DNA from: Rhodospirillales bacterium 20-60-12
Lineage (GTDB): Bacteria; Pseudomonadota; Alphaproteobacteria; Acetobacterales; Acetobacteraceae
Direction of reading: 5' to 3'
DNA length: 38,841 nucleotides
Assembly: GCA_002255495.1 (NCBI GenBank)
Contig: NCAP01000009.1
Location: forward strand, 1-38,841
A program made the translations under genes and the position numbers. The notes under the pieces were generated by a model. That model did no database searches, was not told the origin of the DNA, and was given only the letters and a program-made list of their open reading frames with translations. Shown here in pieces: positions 1 through 7,687 of the stretch. Position 1 is the first letter of the stretch. Every line of letters begins with the position of its first letter.

Positions 1-151
1 CTCGCCAAAATATAAGCTAGAGCGTTTCCGATTGATCGGAAAACGCTCTAGCTTCAGGTCGGGTCACTCGACCCGACCTGAAGCCATGAAATCGATCGAT
101 AAAACATGCCTAGAGCGGGTGCGTGATAACGCATCACGCATCATGCTCTAG
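1..151. repeat. Mosaic palindromic repeat locus I (linker, C, A-like and D modules)
   Basis: The window opens inside a composite of palindromes. Positions 1-16 are a linker also seen next to module B at 32711 and, inverted, near 15699-15715. Module C, 20-48, is an imperfect hairpin whose sequence is exactly the reverse complement of 15667-15695. A hairpin with two 14-base arms (CTTCAGGTCGGGTC and its complement, 4-base loop) follows from about 52 and ends in a tail like that of module A elsewhere. Module D, about 112-151, is flanked by CTAGAGC and GCTCTAG. The stop codon of the HiPIP gene (148-150, minus) lies within the terminal CTCTAG. The locus probably continues to the left of the window. 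Confidence 0.8.
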
Positions 152-444
152 CTTCGTGGCGTCCAAATCTGGCACCACCCGGCCGGGGAGATAGGGCCGG
201 CGACGAGTTTGCAGCGGGCGTGCGCGGCGCCTTGTGCCGGTAGAATGAATAACGCGCAATTGGCACATACTTTTCCCTTGTCGCTCGGGATATCCCGATA
301 CCCCACCGAGGCTTTCGACAATGCCGCCGCCTGTGCCTGGGGCATGGCGGCAACGCATAAGGCAGCCCCGCTGAGGCAAGCGGCCAGATGGAGAAGCCCG
401 CGCCGTGAGCCGGCAGGGCCGGCGGTTTTGCTCGTCTCGTTCAT
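148..444 (-). CDS. High-potential iron-sulfur protein (HiPIP), Tat-exported
   Basis: A 98-residue precursor of a small periplasmic electron carrier holding one 4Fe-4S cluster. The N-terminus has a twin-arginine motif (SRRGLL, residues 13-18), a hydrophobic stretch and an alanine-rich cleavage region near 40, which fits Tat export of a folded Fe-S protein. The mature part has four cysteines at 60, 63, 78 and 91 in the C-x2-C-x14-C-x12-C spacing of HiPIPs, and the family-like ending ISPAGWC. I chose ATG 444 because AAGGAT lies just upstream; an upstream in-frame start at 501 would overlap the cytochrome gene. It follows the cytochrome c gene by 37 bases on the same strand, so the two are probably co-transcribed. 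The partner enzyme is unknown; HiPIPs serve photosynthetic, respiratory or iron-oxidation chains in different bacteria. The stop codon lies inside a palindromic repeat. Confidence 0.88.
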   Translation of the reverse strand: MNETSKTAGPAGSRRGLLHLAACLSGAALCVAAMPQAQAAALSKASVGYRDIPSDKGKVCANCALFILPAQGAAHARCKLVAGPISPAGWCQIWTPRS

Positions 445-481
445 ATGATCTATCCTTAGCCCCATATCGCCCAAAGCGAGT

Positions 482-2257
482 TCAGTAATTTGGCGTAACA
501 AACGCGATATGCGCGTTCAATGTCGTGCCATCGGCAATCGGCCCGTTGATGGCCACCCCGGCGACATGCGGCCCGTTGAGGATATCCTGCAGGCCGAGCG
601 TCACCTTATGGGTCTGCCCGTCCAACGTCACGTCACCGATAATATGCTGGCCATCATCCGCGCAGGCGCCAGCCAGATGGATCGGCGTGGCACTTGCACC
701 GCTCTCAACCGGCAGGAACCGCGCATCGATCATGCAATTGCGCCGGTTATGCGAAAAGGTGAGGTGCCCGGCAATCTGTTCGAGCTTGCTGCGCCCCGAT
801 GATTGCACGAGGCTCGCCTTGGTGGTGCCATCATCGAGCCCGATCTCATCATCGCTGGTCGCCCGCCAGGCCGCGACCTCGGCGGCGGTCGCGTCCGCAT
901 TGTTCCGACCCTCCGGCTGATCACCCCATGCGCTGCGAATATAATTCGTCACGGCTGCAATTTGCGTGTTGGTCAATGTCTGGCCGAATGCCGGCATGGA
1001 TGATTGATCGGGATGCCAGGGCTGGAAACCACCCAACACCATGCTCACCACATTGATCGGCTGGCCTTCCCACAAAGCCTGATTATGCGCCAAATTGGGG
1101 AAATTCCGCGCGACCCCCTGCCCTGACGCTTCATGGCAGCGGGCGCAATAACTCGCATAGACCGCCTGCCCCAGTTTCGGTGAGGCCGCATGATCCGCAG
1201 GCGGCGGCGGGGTGCGCTGCGGCTTTGTCGCGGTTTGCAAATAGGCTGCAATATCCTGCACATCCCCGACCGGCAGGCGACTTAAACTATCATCGACCAC
1301 TTCCTTCATCGGCCCGAAGGCGGCACCTTTTTGCAAATCGCCGTCATCATGCAGATAAGTCACCAGAGACGCTTCATCCCACGCGCCCACGCCGTATTGT
1401 TTCGACGAAGAAATGTTAGGCGCGAACCAGCTCTGCGACACGATATGCCCGCCGGCCAGATAATGCGCGGGCTCGGTCGCCATGGCGATGTTGCGCGGCG
1501 TGTGACAGGCCGAACAATGCTCGAGCGCCTGCACCAAATAAGCGCCATGGCGCACCGCAGGGCTCCAGCCGGGTTGATATTGCACCGGCTTGGGATTGAA
1601 AAACACCAAGCGCCAGGCGAGCAATCCGGCCCGCACATCGAAGGGAAAATCCATCTGGCTCGGCCGATCCGGGTTTTGCGCGGGCTGCAAACTATCCAGA
1701 TAAGCCTTGATCGCCATCACATCGCCATGGCTGAGTTTCGAGTATGACGTGTAAGGCATGACGGGATAGAGATATTTCGGAAACACGAGCAAAGAGCGCC
1801 CGGGCCCGATGCCTTGATGCAAGGCGGCCCAGAATTGCTGATCGGTCCAGTTGCCGATGCCAAAGCGCTTACTCGGGGTGATATTGGGCGAAAACACCGC
1901 GCCAAATGGCGTCTCCACCGCTTGCCCTCCGGCGAAAGCCTGACCCCCCGGCACCGTATGGCAAGGCATGCAATCACCGGCGACCGTCAAATATCGGCCG
2001 CGCGCGATCAGAGCGGCCTGCGCGGGATCGCTCGGTGCATGCGCTGGTTCAGGAATAATCATGCCGCTCATGCCCGGCGCGGGGTCGGCCGCAATCACTG
2101 GCGCGATCGCCGTCTCATGGCCTAAATCACTGGCGCTGAACGCCACCCTGGCGGCGAACACGCTCATTCCGCCCAACGTTAAAGCCGCGATTGCAGCAAT
2201 AATTCCGCGCTTGGAAGCTGATTTTGAACCCGATTGATCGCCGCGTCGTTCTGCCAT
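482..2257 (-). CDS. Triheme cytochrome c with C-terminal extension
   Basis: A 591-residue membrane-anchored cytochrome c. An N-terminal signal/anchor spans about residues 18-40. Three CxxCH heme sites are visible at 96-100 (CMPCH), 248-252 (CSACH) and 371-375 (CARCH), each followed by a possible methionine ligand (M167, M317, M421). The first 445 or so residues match the layout of the cytochrome subunit of membrane alcohol, gluconate and aldehyde dehydrogenases, which passes electrons to ubiquinone in the Acetobacteraceae. No dehydrogenase subunit is adjacent. After about residue 465 there is an extra domain of about 125 residues that I do not recognise. HiPIP follows downstream and an FNR-type regulator is transcribed just upstream, so this looks like a regulated electron-transfer unit. 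The substrate is unknown. Confidence 0.88.
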   Translation of the reverse strand: MAERRGDQSGSKSASKRGIIAAIAALTLGGMSVFAARVAFSASDLGHETAIAPVIAADPAPGMSGMIIPEPAHAPSDPAQAALIARGRYLTVAGDCMPCHTVPGGQAFAGGQAVETPFGAVFSPNITPSKRFGIGNWTDQQFWAALHQGIGPGRSLLVFPKYLYPVMPYTSYSKLSHGDVMAIKAYLDSLQPAQNPDRPSQMDFPFDVRAGLLAWRLVFFNPKPVQYQPGWSPAVRHGAYLVQALEHCSACHTPRNIAMATEPAHYLAGGHIVSQSWFAPNISSSKQYGVGAWDEASLVTYLHDDGDLQKGAAFGPMKEVVDDSLSRLPVGDVQDIAAYLQTATKPQRTPPPPADHAASPKLGQAVYASYCARCHEASGQGVARNFPNLAHNQALWEGQPINVVSMVLGGFQPWHPDQSSMPAFGQTLTNTQIAAVTNYIRSAWGDQPEGRNNADATAAEVAAWRATSDDEIGLDDGTTKASLVQSSGRSKLEQIAGHLTFSHNRRNCMIDARFLPVESGASATPIHLAGACADDGQHIIGDVTLDGQTHKVTLGLQDILNGPHVAGVAINGPIADGTTLNAHIAFVTPNY

Positions 2258-2371
2258 GTTCCCACCTCATCGGTGTAGAAATGACTGCCGCGCCACAATT
2301 TCAAGAAACCTGTCGGGATTGTAATATAAGACATGATCGCTGACCGACATAAACAGGGCAATCCGCACGGT

Positions 2372-3151
2372 TCAGATATCAGCGTTCGAGAGATGCCCGA
2401 GCCGGCCAGCATCAATGATCGAAATCGCATGATGAGCGCCGATATCGATCAGGTTCTGCCGTTTCAAACTGGTCAAAGCGCGTGACACGGTCTCGATCGT
2501 CAAACCGAGATAATCGGCCAGATCAGCCCTGCTCATCGGCAGATCGAGCGCGCCGGACGCCGAAGCCACACAACCCTCGCGATGACTCCACGCCACCAGG
2601 AACGAGGCAATCCGTTCGATTGCGGTTTTCCGTCCGAGCAACAGCATCTGGTCCTGGGCGACGACCAATTCATGCGAGGCAATGGCGAGCAATTGCCTCT
2701 CGAGGGCGGGAAACCGACTGAACACGGCGCGCAGCTCCCGCCGGTCGAACCGACATAATTTTACATCCTCCAGCGCCTCGGCGGTAAAGACGTAATGGTC
2801 ATGCGCGGCCAGACCGACAAAATCACCGACACCGACAAAGCCTGTGATCTGCCGCCTGCCATCGGCCAGGTCCTTGTAGAGTTTGCAGGTGCCGTGATTG
2901 ATATTGTAAAAATATCGCGCGTCATCGCCTTCGACGATGAATGTCTCGCTTCTGGAAAAACTCTGGCTCCGCGCGACACTGGCCAGAAAATGCAAATCCT
3001 CGTCGTCCAGAGCCGCACACAGCCCAATATGTCGCGCTTCGCACCCGGCGCAGAGACCTGGCATAATGGCGTCCATCAAATTGATCGATGTGCGCCGAGG
3101 AGCCTGTTCGTTCACCACAACCAACGATAAGTCTCTCCGCCCGACAGGCAT
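2372..3151 (-). CDS. fnrL: FNR-type Crp/Fnr transcription regulator
   Basis: A 259-residue Crp/Fnr-family regulator. It has an N-terminal cysteine cluster (C34, C37, C45), a cyclic-nucleotide-binding-like beta barrel from about 50 to 140, a dimer helix, and a winged-helix DNA-binding domain at about 190-250 with a recognition helix containing ETVSRAL, very like FNR. A fourth cysteine, C133, aligns by context with the internal cluster ligand (C122) of E. coli FNR. The protein therefore probably binds an oxygen-labile 4Fe-4S cluster. The last N-terminal spacing is x7, against x5 in E. coli FNR. Start choice is uncertain: ATG 3151 has only a weak ribosome site, and ATG 3076 would keep all four cysteines. 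It lies upstream of the triheme cytochrome gene on the same strand (114-base gap), so it may control that gene. The symbol is by analogy. Confidence 0.85.
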   Translation of the reverse strand: MPVGRRDLSLVVVNEQAPRRTSINLMDAIMPGLCAGCEARHIGLCAALDDEDLHFLASVARSQSFSRSETFIVEGDDARYFYNINHGTCKLYKDLADGRRQITGFVGVGDFVGLAAHDHYVFTAEALEDVKLCRFDRRELRAVFSRFPALERQLLAIASHELVVAQDQMLLLGRKTAIERIASFLVAWSHREGCVASASGALDLPMSRADLADYLGLTIETVSRALTSLKRQNLIDIGAHHAISIIDAGRLGHLSNADI

Positions 3152-3208
3152 GAAACACTACGCTCTGCATGATCAGAGTGCAATCATCGCCTCTCGTCGC
3201 CGTTCGGT

Positions 3209-3487
3209 TCAGCCCGAGATCGCCGGCCACGCAACCACCGGCCGATGCGCGCACGGCCGAAAGCAGGATGCGATACCAAAACCAATGCCCAAAGCGAGCA
3301 AAGCCAGAGCGCTGACGCCATCGCCGATCGCCATGGCGTAGATTGCCCGCGGCACAGCCTCACTCAGCCATCCCGCTTGTGCGCCAATGTGACAGACCGC
3401 AGCAGCAGCGGTCAGAGACGCGCAGACAATAGTTCCCGTAGTCGCCATTTCCATTGAAATGGCGAAGCCTTCGTTCAGACGTGACAT
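3209..3487 (-). CDS. Small membrane protein, fourth gene of the psp operon
   Basis: A 92-residue protein with two hydrophobic segments, at about 16-38 and 48-74, and a short Cys/His-containing tail. AGGAAAT lies just upstream of ATG 3487, and the gene begins 22 bases after pspC on the same strand, so it is probably part of the psp operon. It occupies the position of pspD in enterobacteria, but I see no sequence likeness that would justify the name. Function is not recognised; a role in inner-membrane stress is inferred only from context. Confidence 0.65.
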   Translation of the reverse strand: MSRLNEGFAISMEMATTGTIVCASLTAAAAVCHIGAQAGWLSEAVPRAIYAMAIGDGVSALALLALGIGFGIASCFRPCAHRPVVAWPAISG

Positions 3488-3509
3488 GATGAATTTCCTG
3501 GTTGCGGGT

Positions 3510-3938
3510 TTACCGGTCGAGGTCGCGGAAGCGACGCCGTAGGTCGAATTCGCTGGAGGTTACTTCGCTCTCCAGCCGGGCCAGTCTTTCTTCGAGCATG
3601 ATGAAAACCGAGCGTAATTTGGCGAAACGGGCAGCCCTCGCCTCAGATCCCGGCGGTGGTGGGAAGTGACCATAACCGGCGCCATCGGAGCCATTCGTTC
3701 GATCGAAAAATCGCCGCTGCCAACGGCGTGTGCGCTTCTCGTAGCGGATGCTGAAGGCGAGATAAACCAGCCCCGCCGGCCATGGATGCCAGACGAATAA
3801 GCCAATGGCCGCAACCCGCCAGAGCATAACCGGCGTGCTGGTGCGCGCAGCACAATCGGCACACACGCCTGATATCCAGGGCCGCGCCGTCCCGTCACGG
3901 GGGATATGATTCATCTCAAGCCTCGGATAATAAATCAT
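3510..3938 (-). CDS. pspC: PspC-like envelope stress membrane protein
   Basis: A 142-residue protein. An N-terminal PspC-type segment (WISGVCADCAARTSTPVMLW, about 21-40) is followed by a hydrophobic stretch to about residue 65, a basic cytoplasmic region, a proline-rich linker, and a C-terminal helix (LEERLARLE, near 118-126) matching the heptad-rich tail of alphaproteobacterial PspC. In the Psp system PspC, with PspB, senses inner-membrane stress and relieves PspA inhibition of PspF. I chose ATG 3938 because it follows the pspB stop directly (TGA-C-ATG) and AAGGAAT sits upstream; a longer in-frame start at 4007 lies inside pspB. The gene is translationally coupled to pspB. Confidence 0.85.
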   Translation of the reverse strand: MIYYPRLEMNHIPRDGTARPWISGVCADCAARTSTPVMLWRVAAIGLFVWHPWPAGLVYLAFSIRYEKRTRRWQRRFFDRTNGSDGAGYGHFPPPPGSEARAARFAKLRSVFIMLEERLARLESEVTSSEFDLRRRFRDLDR

Positions 3939-3939
3939 G

Positions 3940-4200
3940 TCAGAGATTCCTTGCACTTTGATCGATTGCCGACTCGACGCGCCCGCGCCAACCCGGCGCC
4001 TCAGCATCGAGCACTGATTCCAGCGATATGATCCGCGTCTCCATCCGTCGGGCGATGGCCGTCAATTCATCGAATGCCCGGCTTTCCTCGGCGGAGAGCG
4101 CATTGTTGCGCCGGTTGCGATCGCGGTAGTGGAAAATGATCCACAACGGCGCAACGACCGTCAGGAAAATGGTGCCGAGCGGCACGAGTATGTCGGTCAT
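3940..4200 (-). CDS. pspB: Phage shock protein B
   Basis: An 86-residue protein with one N-terminal membrane helix (about 5-24), then the PspB-like HYRDRNRR segment and a coiled coil with LESVLDAEAPGWRGR, very close to the LESILDAEHPNWRDR region of E. coli PspB. It partners PspC in the membrane sensor of the phage-shock response. It begins 3 bases after the pspA stop and ends 1 base before the pspC start, which is the standard pspA-pspB-pspC order. Length is typical. Confidence 0.92.
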   Translation of the reverse strand: MTDILVPLGTIFLTVVAPLWIIFHYRDRNRRNNALSAEESRAFDELTAIARRMETRIISLESVLDAEAPGWRGRVESAIDQSARNL

Positions 4201-4203
4201 CGC

Positions 4204-4878
4204 TCACGCTCCCTGCAACTTGGCTTTCAACGCTGCGAGTTCCGCCTCGACACCTTCATCGGCTTCGAGGTTGGCAAAATCCTCCGCCAGCGAACGACCC
4301 TGACCCGCATTGCGCCCCAGCCCAATGGCCTCGGCCCTGCCCTCCATGACATCGACATGCCGCTCCATCTGCTCGAAGCGCGCAAACGCATCGGTCATGC
4401 GCTGATCATGCAGGCTGGTCTGTAGTTTCAGTTTCGTGCCGGCACTGCGGCTGCGGCTGACCAGAGCGGCCTGGCGGCGTTTCGCGTCATCGAGCTTGGC
4501 CTGTAACTTGGCAATATTCTCACTTTGCTCGGCGAGGGCCGCACTCAGCGATTCTATATGGCGCTGAGCCGCCTCACTATCGCTCTGCAATCGTGCTTTC
4601 GCCTGCAACGCGCCTTTGGCCAAATCATCGCGGCCACGGCTCAACGCGAATTCAGCCTTGCGCTGCCATTCGGCCTGATCAGCCTCGATCGTGATCAATG
4701 AGCGTTCAGCCCGCTTGCGTTCGGCAATCATGCCGACGCTCGCCGAACGCACCTCAACCAGCGTGTCCTCCATTTCCTGAATGACCAGCCTGATCAATTT
4801 CTCGGGGTCCTCCGCACGATCGAGCAGAGCGTTCAGATTCGAATTCATGATATCTGTCAGACGGGAGAATATACCCAT
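4204..4878 (-). CDS. pspA: Phage shock protein A
   Basis: A 224-residue, almost fully alpha-helical protein of the PspA/IM30 (ESCRT-III-like) family. The amphipathic N-terminus MGIFSRLTDIMNSNLNALLD is characteristic, and long coiled-coil stretches cover residues 25-185. PspA binds PspF to block its ATPase at rest, and on membrane stress forms oligomers that support the inner membrane. AGGAG lies 6 bases before ATG 4878, and a sigma-54 promoter lies about 45-60 bases upstream. First gene of the psp operon. Length matches the family. Confidence 0.96.
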   Translation of the reverse strand: MGIFSRLTDIMNSNLNALLDRAEDPEKLIRLVIQEMEDTLVEVRSASVGMIAERKRAERSLITIEADQAEWQRKAEFALSRGRDDLAKGALQAKARLQSDSEAAQRHIESLSAALAEQSENIAKLQAKLDDAKRRQAALVSRSRSAGTKLKLQTSLHDQRMTDAFARFEQMERHVDVMEGRAEAIGLGRNAGQGRSLAEDFANLEADEGVEAELAALKAKLQGA

Positions 4879-4920
4879 GGTCGGCTCCTGGTTGGCGTCA
4901 CGATGTCCTGGACAATGCTC

Positions 4921-4938
4921 TGCATCGATCGTGCCAAG
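4921..4938 (-). promoter_or_regulatory. Sigma-54 promoter of the psp operon
   Basis: On the minus strand the sequence reads TTGGCACG-ATCGA-TGCA. The -24 GG and -12 GC are correctly spaced (TGGCAC-N5-ATGC against consensus TGGCAC-N5-TTGC). It lies about 45-60 bases upstream of the pspA start, in the 121-base interval shared with divergent pspF, a sigma-54 activator. This is the expected architecture of PspF/RpoN control. Confidence 0.88.
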
Positions 4939-4999
4939 ATTTCGCAGAGCCCCAAGCCCTTGATTTCTCTCGTATTTGCCAAATGACCCAATAAAAATT

Positions 5000-6058
5000 A
5001 TGGAAAAATTACCGATTATCAGTAATTATCCACACTATATGGTAAATATCACAAATGATCCGCCTACCCTGATCGGCGGGAGCCGGCGCTTCCAGGATAT
5101 GCTGGCCGAAGCCTCGCGTCTGGCGGCCCTCAATCGGCCGGTGCTGATCATCGGCGAGCGCGGCACCGGCAAGGAATTGGTCGCAAGCCGCCTCGCCTTG
5201 CTCTCGGAACGCTGGAACCGGCCGTTTCTGCGGCTGAATTGTGCGGCTTTGTCACCGAGCCTGCTGGATGCGGAATTATTCGGCTATGAGGCGGGCGCAT
5301 TCACCGGTGCCGCCCGCCGCCGGCCGGGCCGGTTCGAAATCGCCGATGGCGGGACGATTTTTCTCGATGAAATCGCCAATGCGTCGCGCGAAGTGCAGGA
5401 AAAATTACTCCGGGTGATCGAATATGGCACGTTCGAGCGTGTCGGCGGCACTGAGACGATCCAGAGCGATGTCCGCATCCTGGCCGCCACCAACGAGGAT
5501 TTGCGCGCCAATGTGAGCGCCGGCCGGTTCCGCGCCGACCTGCTCGACCGGCTCGCCTTCGACGTGATTTTGCTGCCGGCCTTGCGTGAACGGCTCGAGG
5601 ATATCGACATTCTCGCCCAGCATTTCGCCCGGCAGATGGCCAATGAACTCAAACGCCCGAGCTTCCCGGGTTTTGCCCCCGCAGCACTGGCCCAGCTGCG
5701 CGCCCATTCTTGGCCGGGAAATGTCCGCGAGCTGAAAAATATCGTCGAACGCAGCGTCGCCCGCATGACCGATCAGGGGGCGCTGCTGGATCAGATGATG
5801 ATGGACCCGTTTGCCGATTTCTCCGCAGCCTGTGCCCCACGAGCGCCATCACCCGCGCCACCGCCGCCTGCCCTCTCGGTCGGCACGGAGTCGGACGGCT
5901 TTCACCAACAGACCGCAGCCTACGAGGCCCAACTCCTGCAGGCAGCCCTGCAGGCCCATAAATTCAACCAACGCCGGGCGGCCGACGCGCTGGGATTGAG
6001 CTATGACCAGCTCCGCCATCTGCTCCGCCGCCATAAAATCGGCGGCCGGAGCATCTAG
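5000..6058 (+). CDS. pspF: Sigma-54-dependent activator PspF
   Basis: A bacterial enhancer-binding protein without a regulatory receiver domain, as in PspF. The AAA+ domain has Walker A (GERGTGKE), an intact GAFTGA loop for contact with sigma-54, Walker B (GGTIFLDEI) and the WPGNVREL sensor region. A proline-rich linker follows, then a Fis-type helix-turn-helix at the C-terminus (FNQRRAADALGLSYDQL). It drives the divergent pspABC operon and is held inactive by PspA. The start is not certain: ATG 5000 gives 352 residues, TTG 4976 would add eight, and ATG 5039 would start close to the family's usual N-terminus; none has a strong ribosome site. The TAG stop at 6056-6058 is followed by a sequence resembling the left end of repeat module A. 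Confidence 0.93.
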   Translation: MEKLPIISNYPHYMVNITNDPPTLIGGSRRFQDMLAEASRLAALNRPVLIIGERGTGKELVASRLALLSERWNRPFLRLNCAALSPSLLDAELFGYEAGAFTGAARRRPGRFEIADGGTIFLDEIANASREVQEKLLRVIEYGTFERVGGTETIQSDVRILAATNEDLRANVSAGRFRADLLDRLAFDVILLPALRERLEDIDILAQHFARQMANELKRPSFPGFAPAALAQLRAHSWPGNVRELKNIVERSVARMTDQGALLDQMMMDPFADFSAACAPRAPSPAPPPPALSVGTESDGFHQQTAAYEAQLLQAALQAHKFNQRRAADALGLSYDQLRHLLRRHKIGGRSI

Positions 6059-6089
6059 ATCAGTATCGCTTTGTGCCGGGCTGCGCGAA

Positions 6090-6596
6090 TTACTGAGCGA
6101 GCTGCGTATCAAGCTGACCGCGGCGGCTCTGCCACAAACCGACGAAATCGATCGGCCCGAGCATCACCGGCGGGAACCCGCCATCGCGCGTGACGTCCGC
6201 GAGAATATTGCGGGCAAAGGGGAATAGCAGGCGCGGGCATTCCACCAGAAGCACTGGTTCAAGCTGGTTTTCGGGCACACCTGTGAGCGTGAAAATACCG
6301 GCATAAGACAAATCAGCGATGAACACGGTCATCGGTTTGTCCTCGGCGGCGGGCTCAGTCGCGCCATTGGTCGCCGCCGGCGGCAAAGTCGCCTCGGCGC
6401 GGGTGGCCAAAGTCACTTCGAACACGTTCTGGCCTTCCTGCAAGCGGCGGACCTGAACATCGAGATTGATATTCACTTGCGGCGCCGAACGCAGAACCGT
6501 GTAAATCGCGGGAGCATTCGGCACTTCGAACGACAAATCCTTGGTATATTGAATATTCAAGACCAAAGGCGGCTGCTGGGCTGGTGTCTCGGACAT
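6090..6596 (-). CDS. secB: Protein-export chaperone SecB
   Basis: A 168-residue cytoplasmic chaperone that holds preproteins unfolded and passes them to SecA. Family features are visible: QYTKDLSFEVPNAP near the start, the YAGIFTL strand, and a C-terminal half with CPRLLFPFARNILAD and GGFPPVMLGPIDF. An alanine/proline insert at about 70-85 is typical of alphaproteobacterial SecB. ATG 6596 is preceded by GGGAGA; a start five codons upstream is possible but less likely. It is convergent with pspF, with only 31 bases between stop codons. Confidence 0.95.
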   Translation of the reverse strand: MSETPAQQPPLVLNIQYTKDLSFEVPNAPAIYTVLRSAPQVNINLDVQVRRLQEGQNVFEVTLATRAEATLPPAATNGATEPAAEDKPMTVFIADLSYAGIFTLTGVPENQLEPVLLVECPRLLFPFARNILADVTRDGGFPPVMLGPIDFVGLWQSRRGQLDTQLAQ

Positions 6597-6745
6597 GGAA
6601 ATCTCCCTCACTACAAACTGCGGGCTCGCCTAGCATGAGCCTCGGTTTCTTGCCAGCGCAGCCGGGCCATCTCGCCCCACCCCCGATCGAACCGCCCGCT
6701 TGCATCACCGCGCCGGCGGTATAAAGCTGTCCCTGAGGTGATTAC

Positions 6746-7687
6746 ATGACAGCACGCATATTCATCGACGGTCAGGCCGGCACAACAGGGCTGAGCATCG
6801 CCACCCGCCTGCGCGCCATACCGGGCACCGAAATCCTCACTTTGCCCGACCAGGACCGCAAGAACGATGATGCCCGCACTGCCATCATGGCCAAAGCCGA
6901 CCTGGTGGTCCTCTGCCTGCCGGACGACGCTGCGCGCCAAGCCGTCGCTCTGGCTGAACGCCTGGGCACCGCCGCGCCGAAACTGCTCGACGCCAGCACC
7001 GCCCACCGGCTCGCACCGGGTTGGGTGTATGGCTTTGCCGAACTGACCCGCGACCAACCGGCCCGCATTGGCAAGGCGCAGCGCGTCGCCAATCCCGGTT
7101 GCTACGCCACCGGTGCCATTGCGTTGCTCCGCCCATTGACCGAAGCCGGGCTGTTACAAGCCGATCAGAACATCAGCATCAATGCCGTCTCGGGTTATTC
7201 GGGCGGCGGCAAATCGATGATCGCTGATCATGAAACGAGCCATGGCCCGGCCTTCGAGCTGTATGGGCTGGGCCATGGCCATAAGCATATTCCCGAAATC
7301 AGGCATTATGCCGGCCTCACCACTGCGCCGCTTTTCATCCCCTCCGTCGGCCATTTTCGCCAGGGCATGCTGGTCTCCATCCCGCTCTTTCTGCACGACC
7401 TGCCGGGCAAACCCCGGGGTGCGGATATCGAGGCCGCGTTCGACCGGCATTATGCCGGCAGCCATCTGGTCCGCCGCCGGCCGATGCCGGCCGACTTCCG
7501 GCTCGACCCGCAAAGCCTGAACGACACTGACAGGATGGAGATTTTCGTGCACGCCGATGACCAGAGCGGCCGCGCCATCCTGATCGCCCGGCTCGATAAT
7601 CTCGGCAAAGGTGCGGCCGGCGCGGCCGTGCAGAATTTGCTGTTGCAACTCTCATTGCAGCCCGCCATGGAGGCCCTTGATGCCTGA
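6746..7687 (+). CDS. argC: N-acetyl-gamma-glutamyl-phosphate reductase
   Basis: A 313-residue enzyme of the short (type 2) AGPR class, which reduces N-acetylglutamyl phosphate with NADPH in arginine synthesis. The N-terminus has the nucleotide-binding IDGQAGTTGL segment, and the catalytic cysteine is C119 in VANPGCYATGA. Further family signatures are SGYSGGGKSM (about 150-160) and GHKHIPEI. GAGGTG precedes ATG 6746. The end overlaps the start of the next gene by 8 bases, so the two are translationally coupled, although no functional link is obvious. No other arg genes are nearby. Confidence 0.95.
   Translation: MTARIFIDGQAGTTGLSIATRLRAIPGTEILTLPDQDRKNDDARTAIMAKADLVVLCLPDDAARQAVALAERLGTAAPKLLDASTAHRLAPGWVYGFAELTRDQPARIGKAQRVANPGCYATGAIALLRPLTEAGLLQADQNISINAVSGYSGGGKSMIADHETSHGPAFELYGLGHGHKHIPEIRHYAGLTTAPLFIPSVGHFRQGMLVSIPLFLHDLPGKPRGADIEAAFDRHYAGSHLVRRRPMPADFRLDPQSLNDTDRMEIFVHADDQSGRAILIARLDNLGKGAAGAAVQNLLLQLSLQPAMEALDA

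Noticed and set aside
1-151. The repeated palindromes considered as a CRISPR array
   Set aside because: No regular spacing, no unique spacers of constant length, and no cas genes in the window.
3149-3180. Short palindrome CTCTG-CATGAT-CAGAG upstream of the FNR-type gene, considered as an FNR box
   Set aside because: Does not match TTGAT-N4-ATCAA; arms are only five bases.
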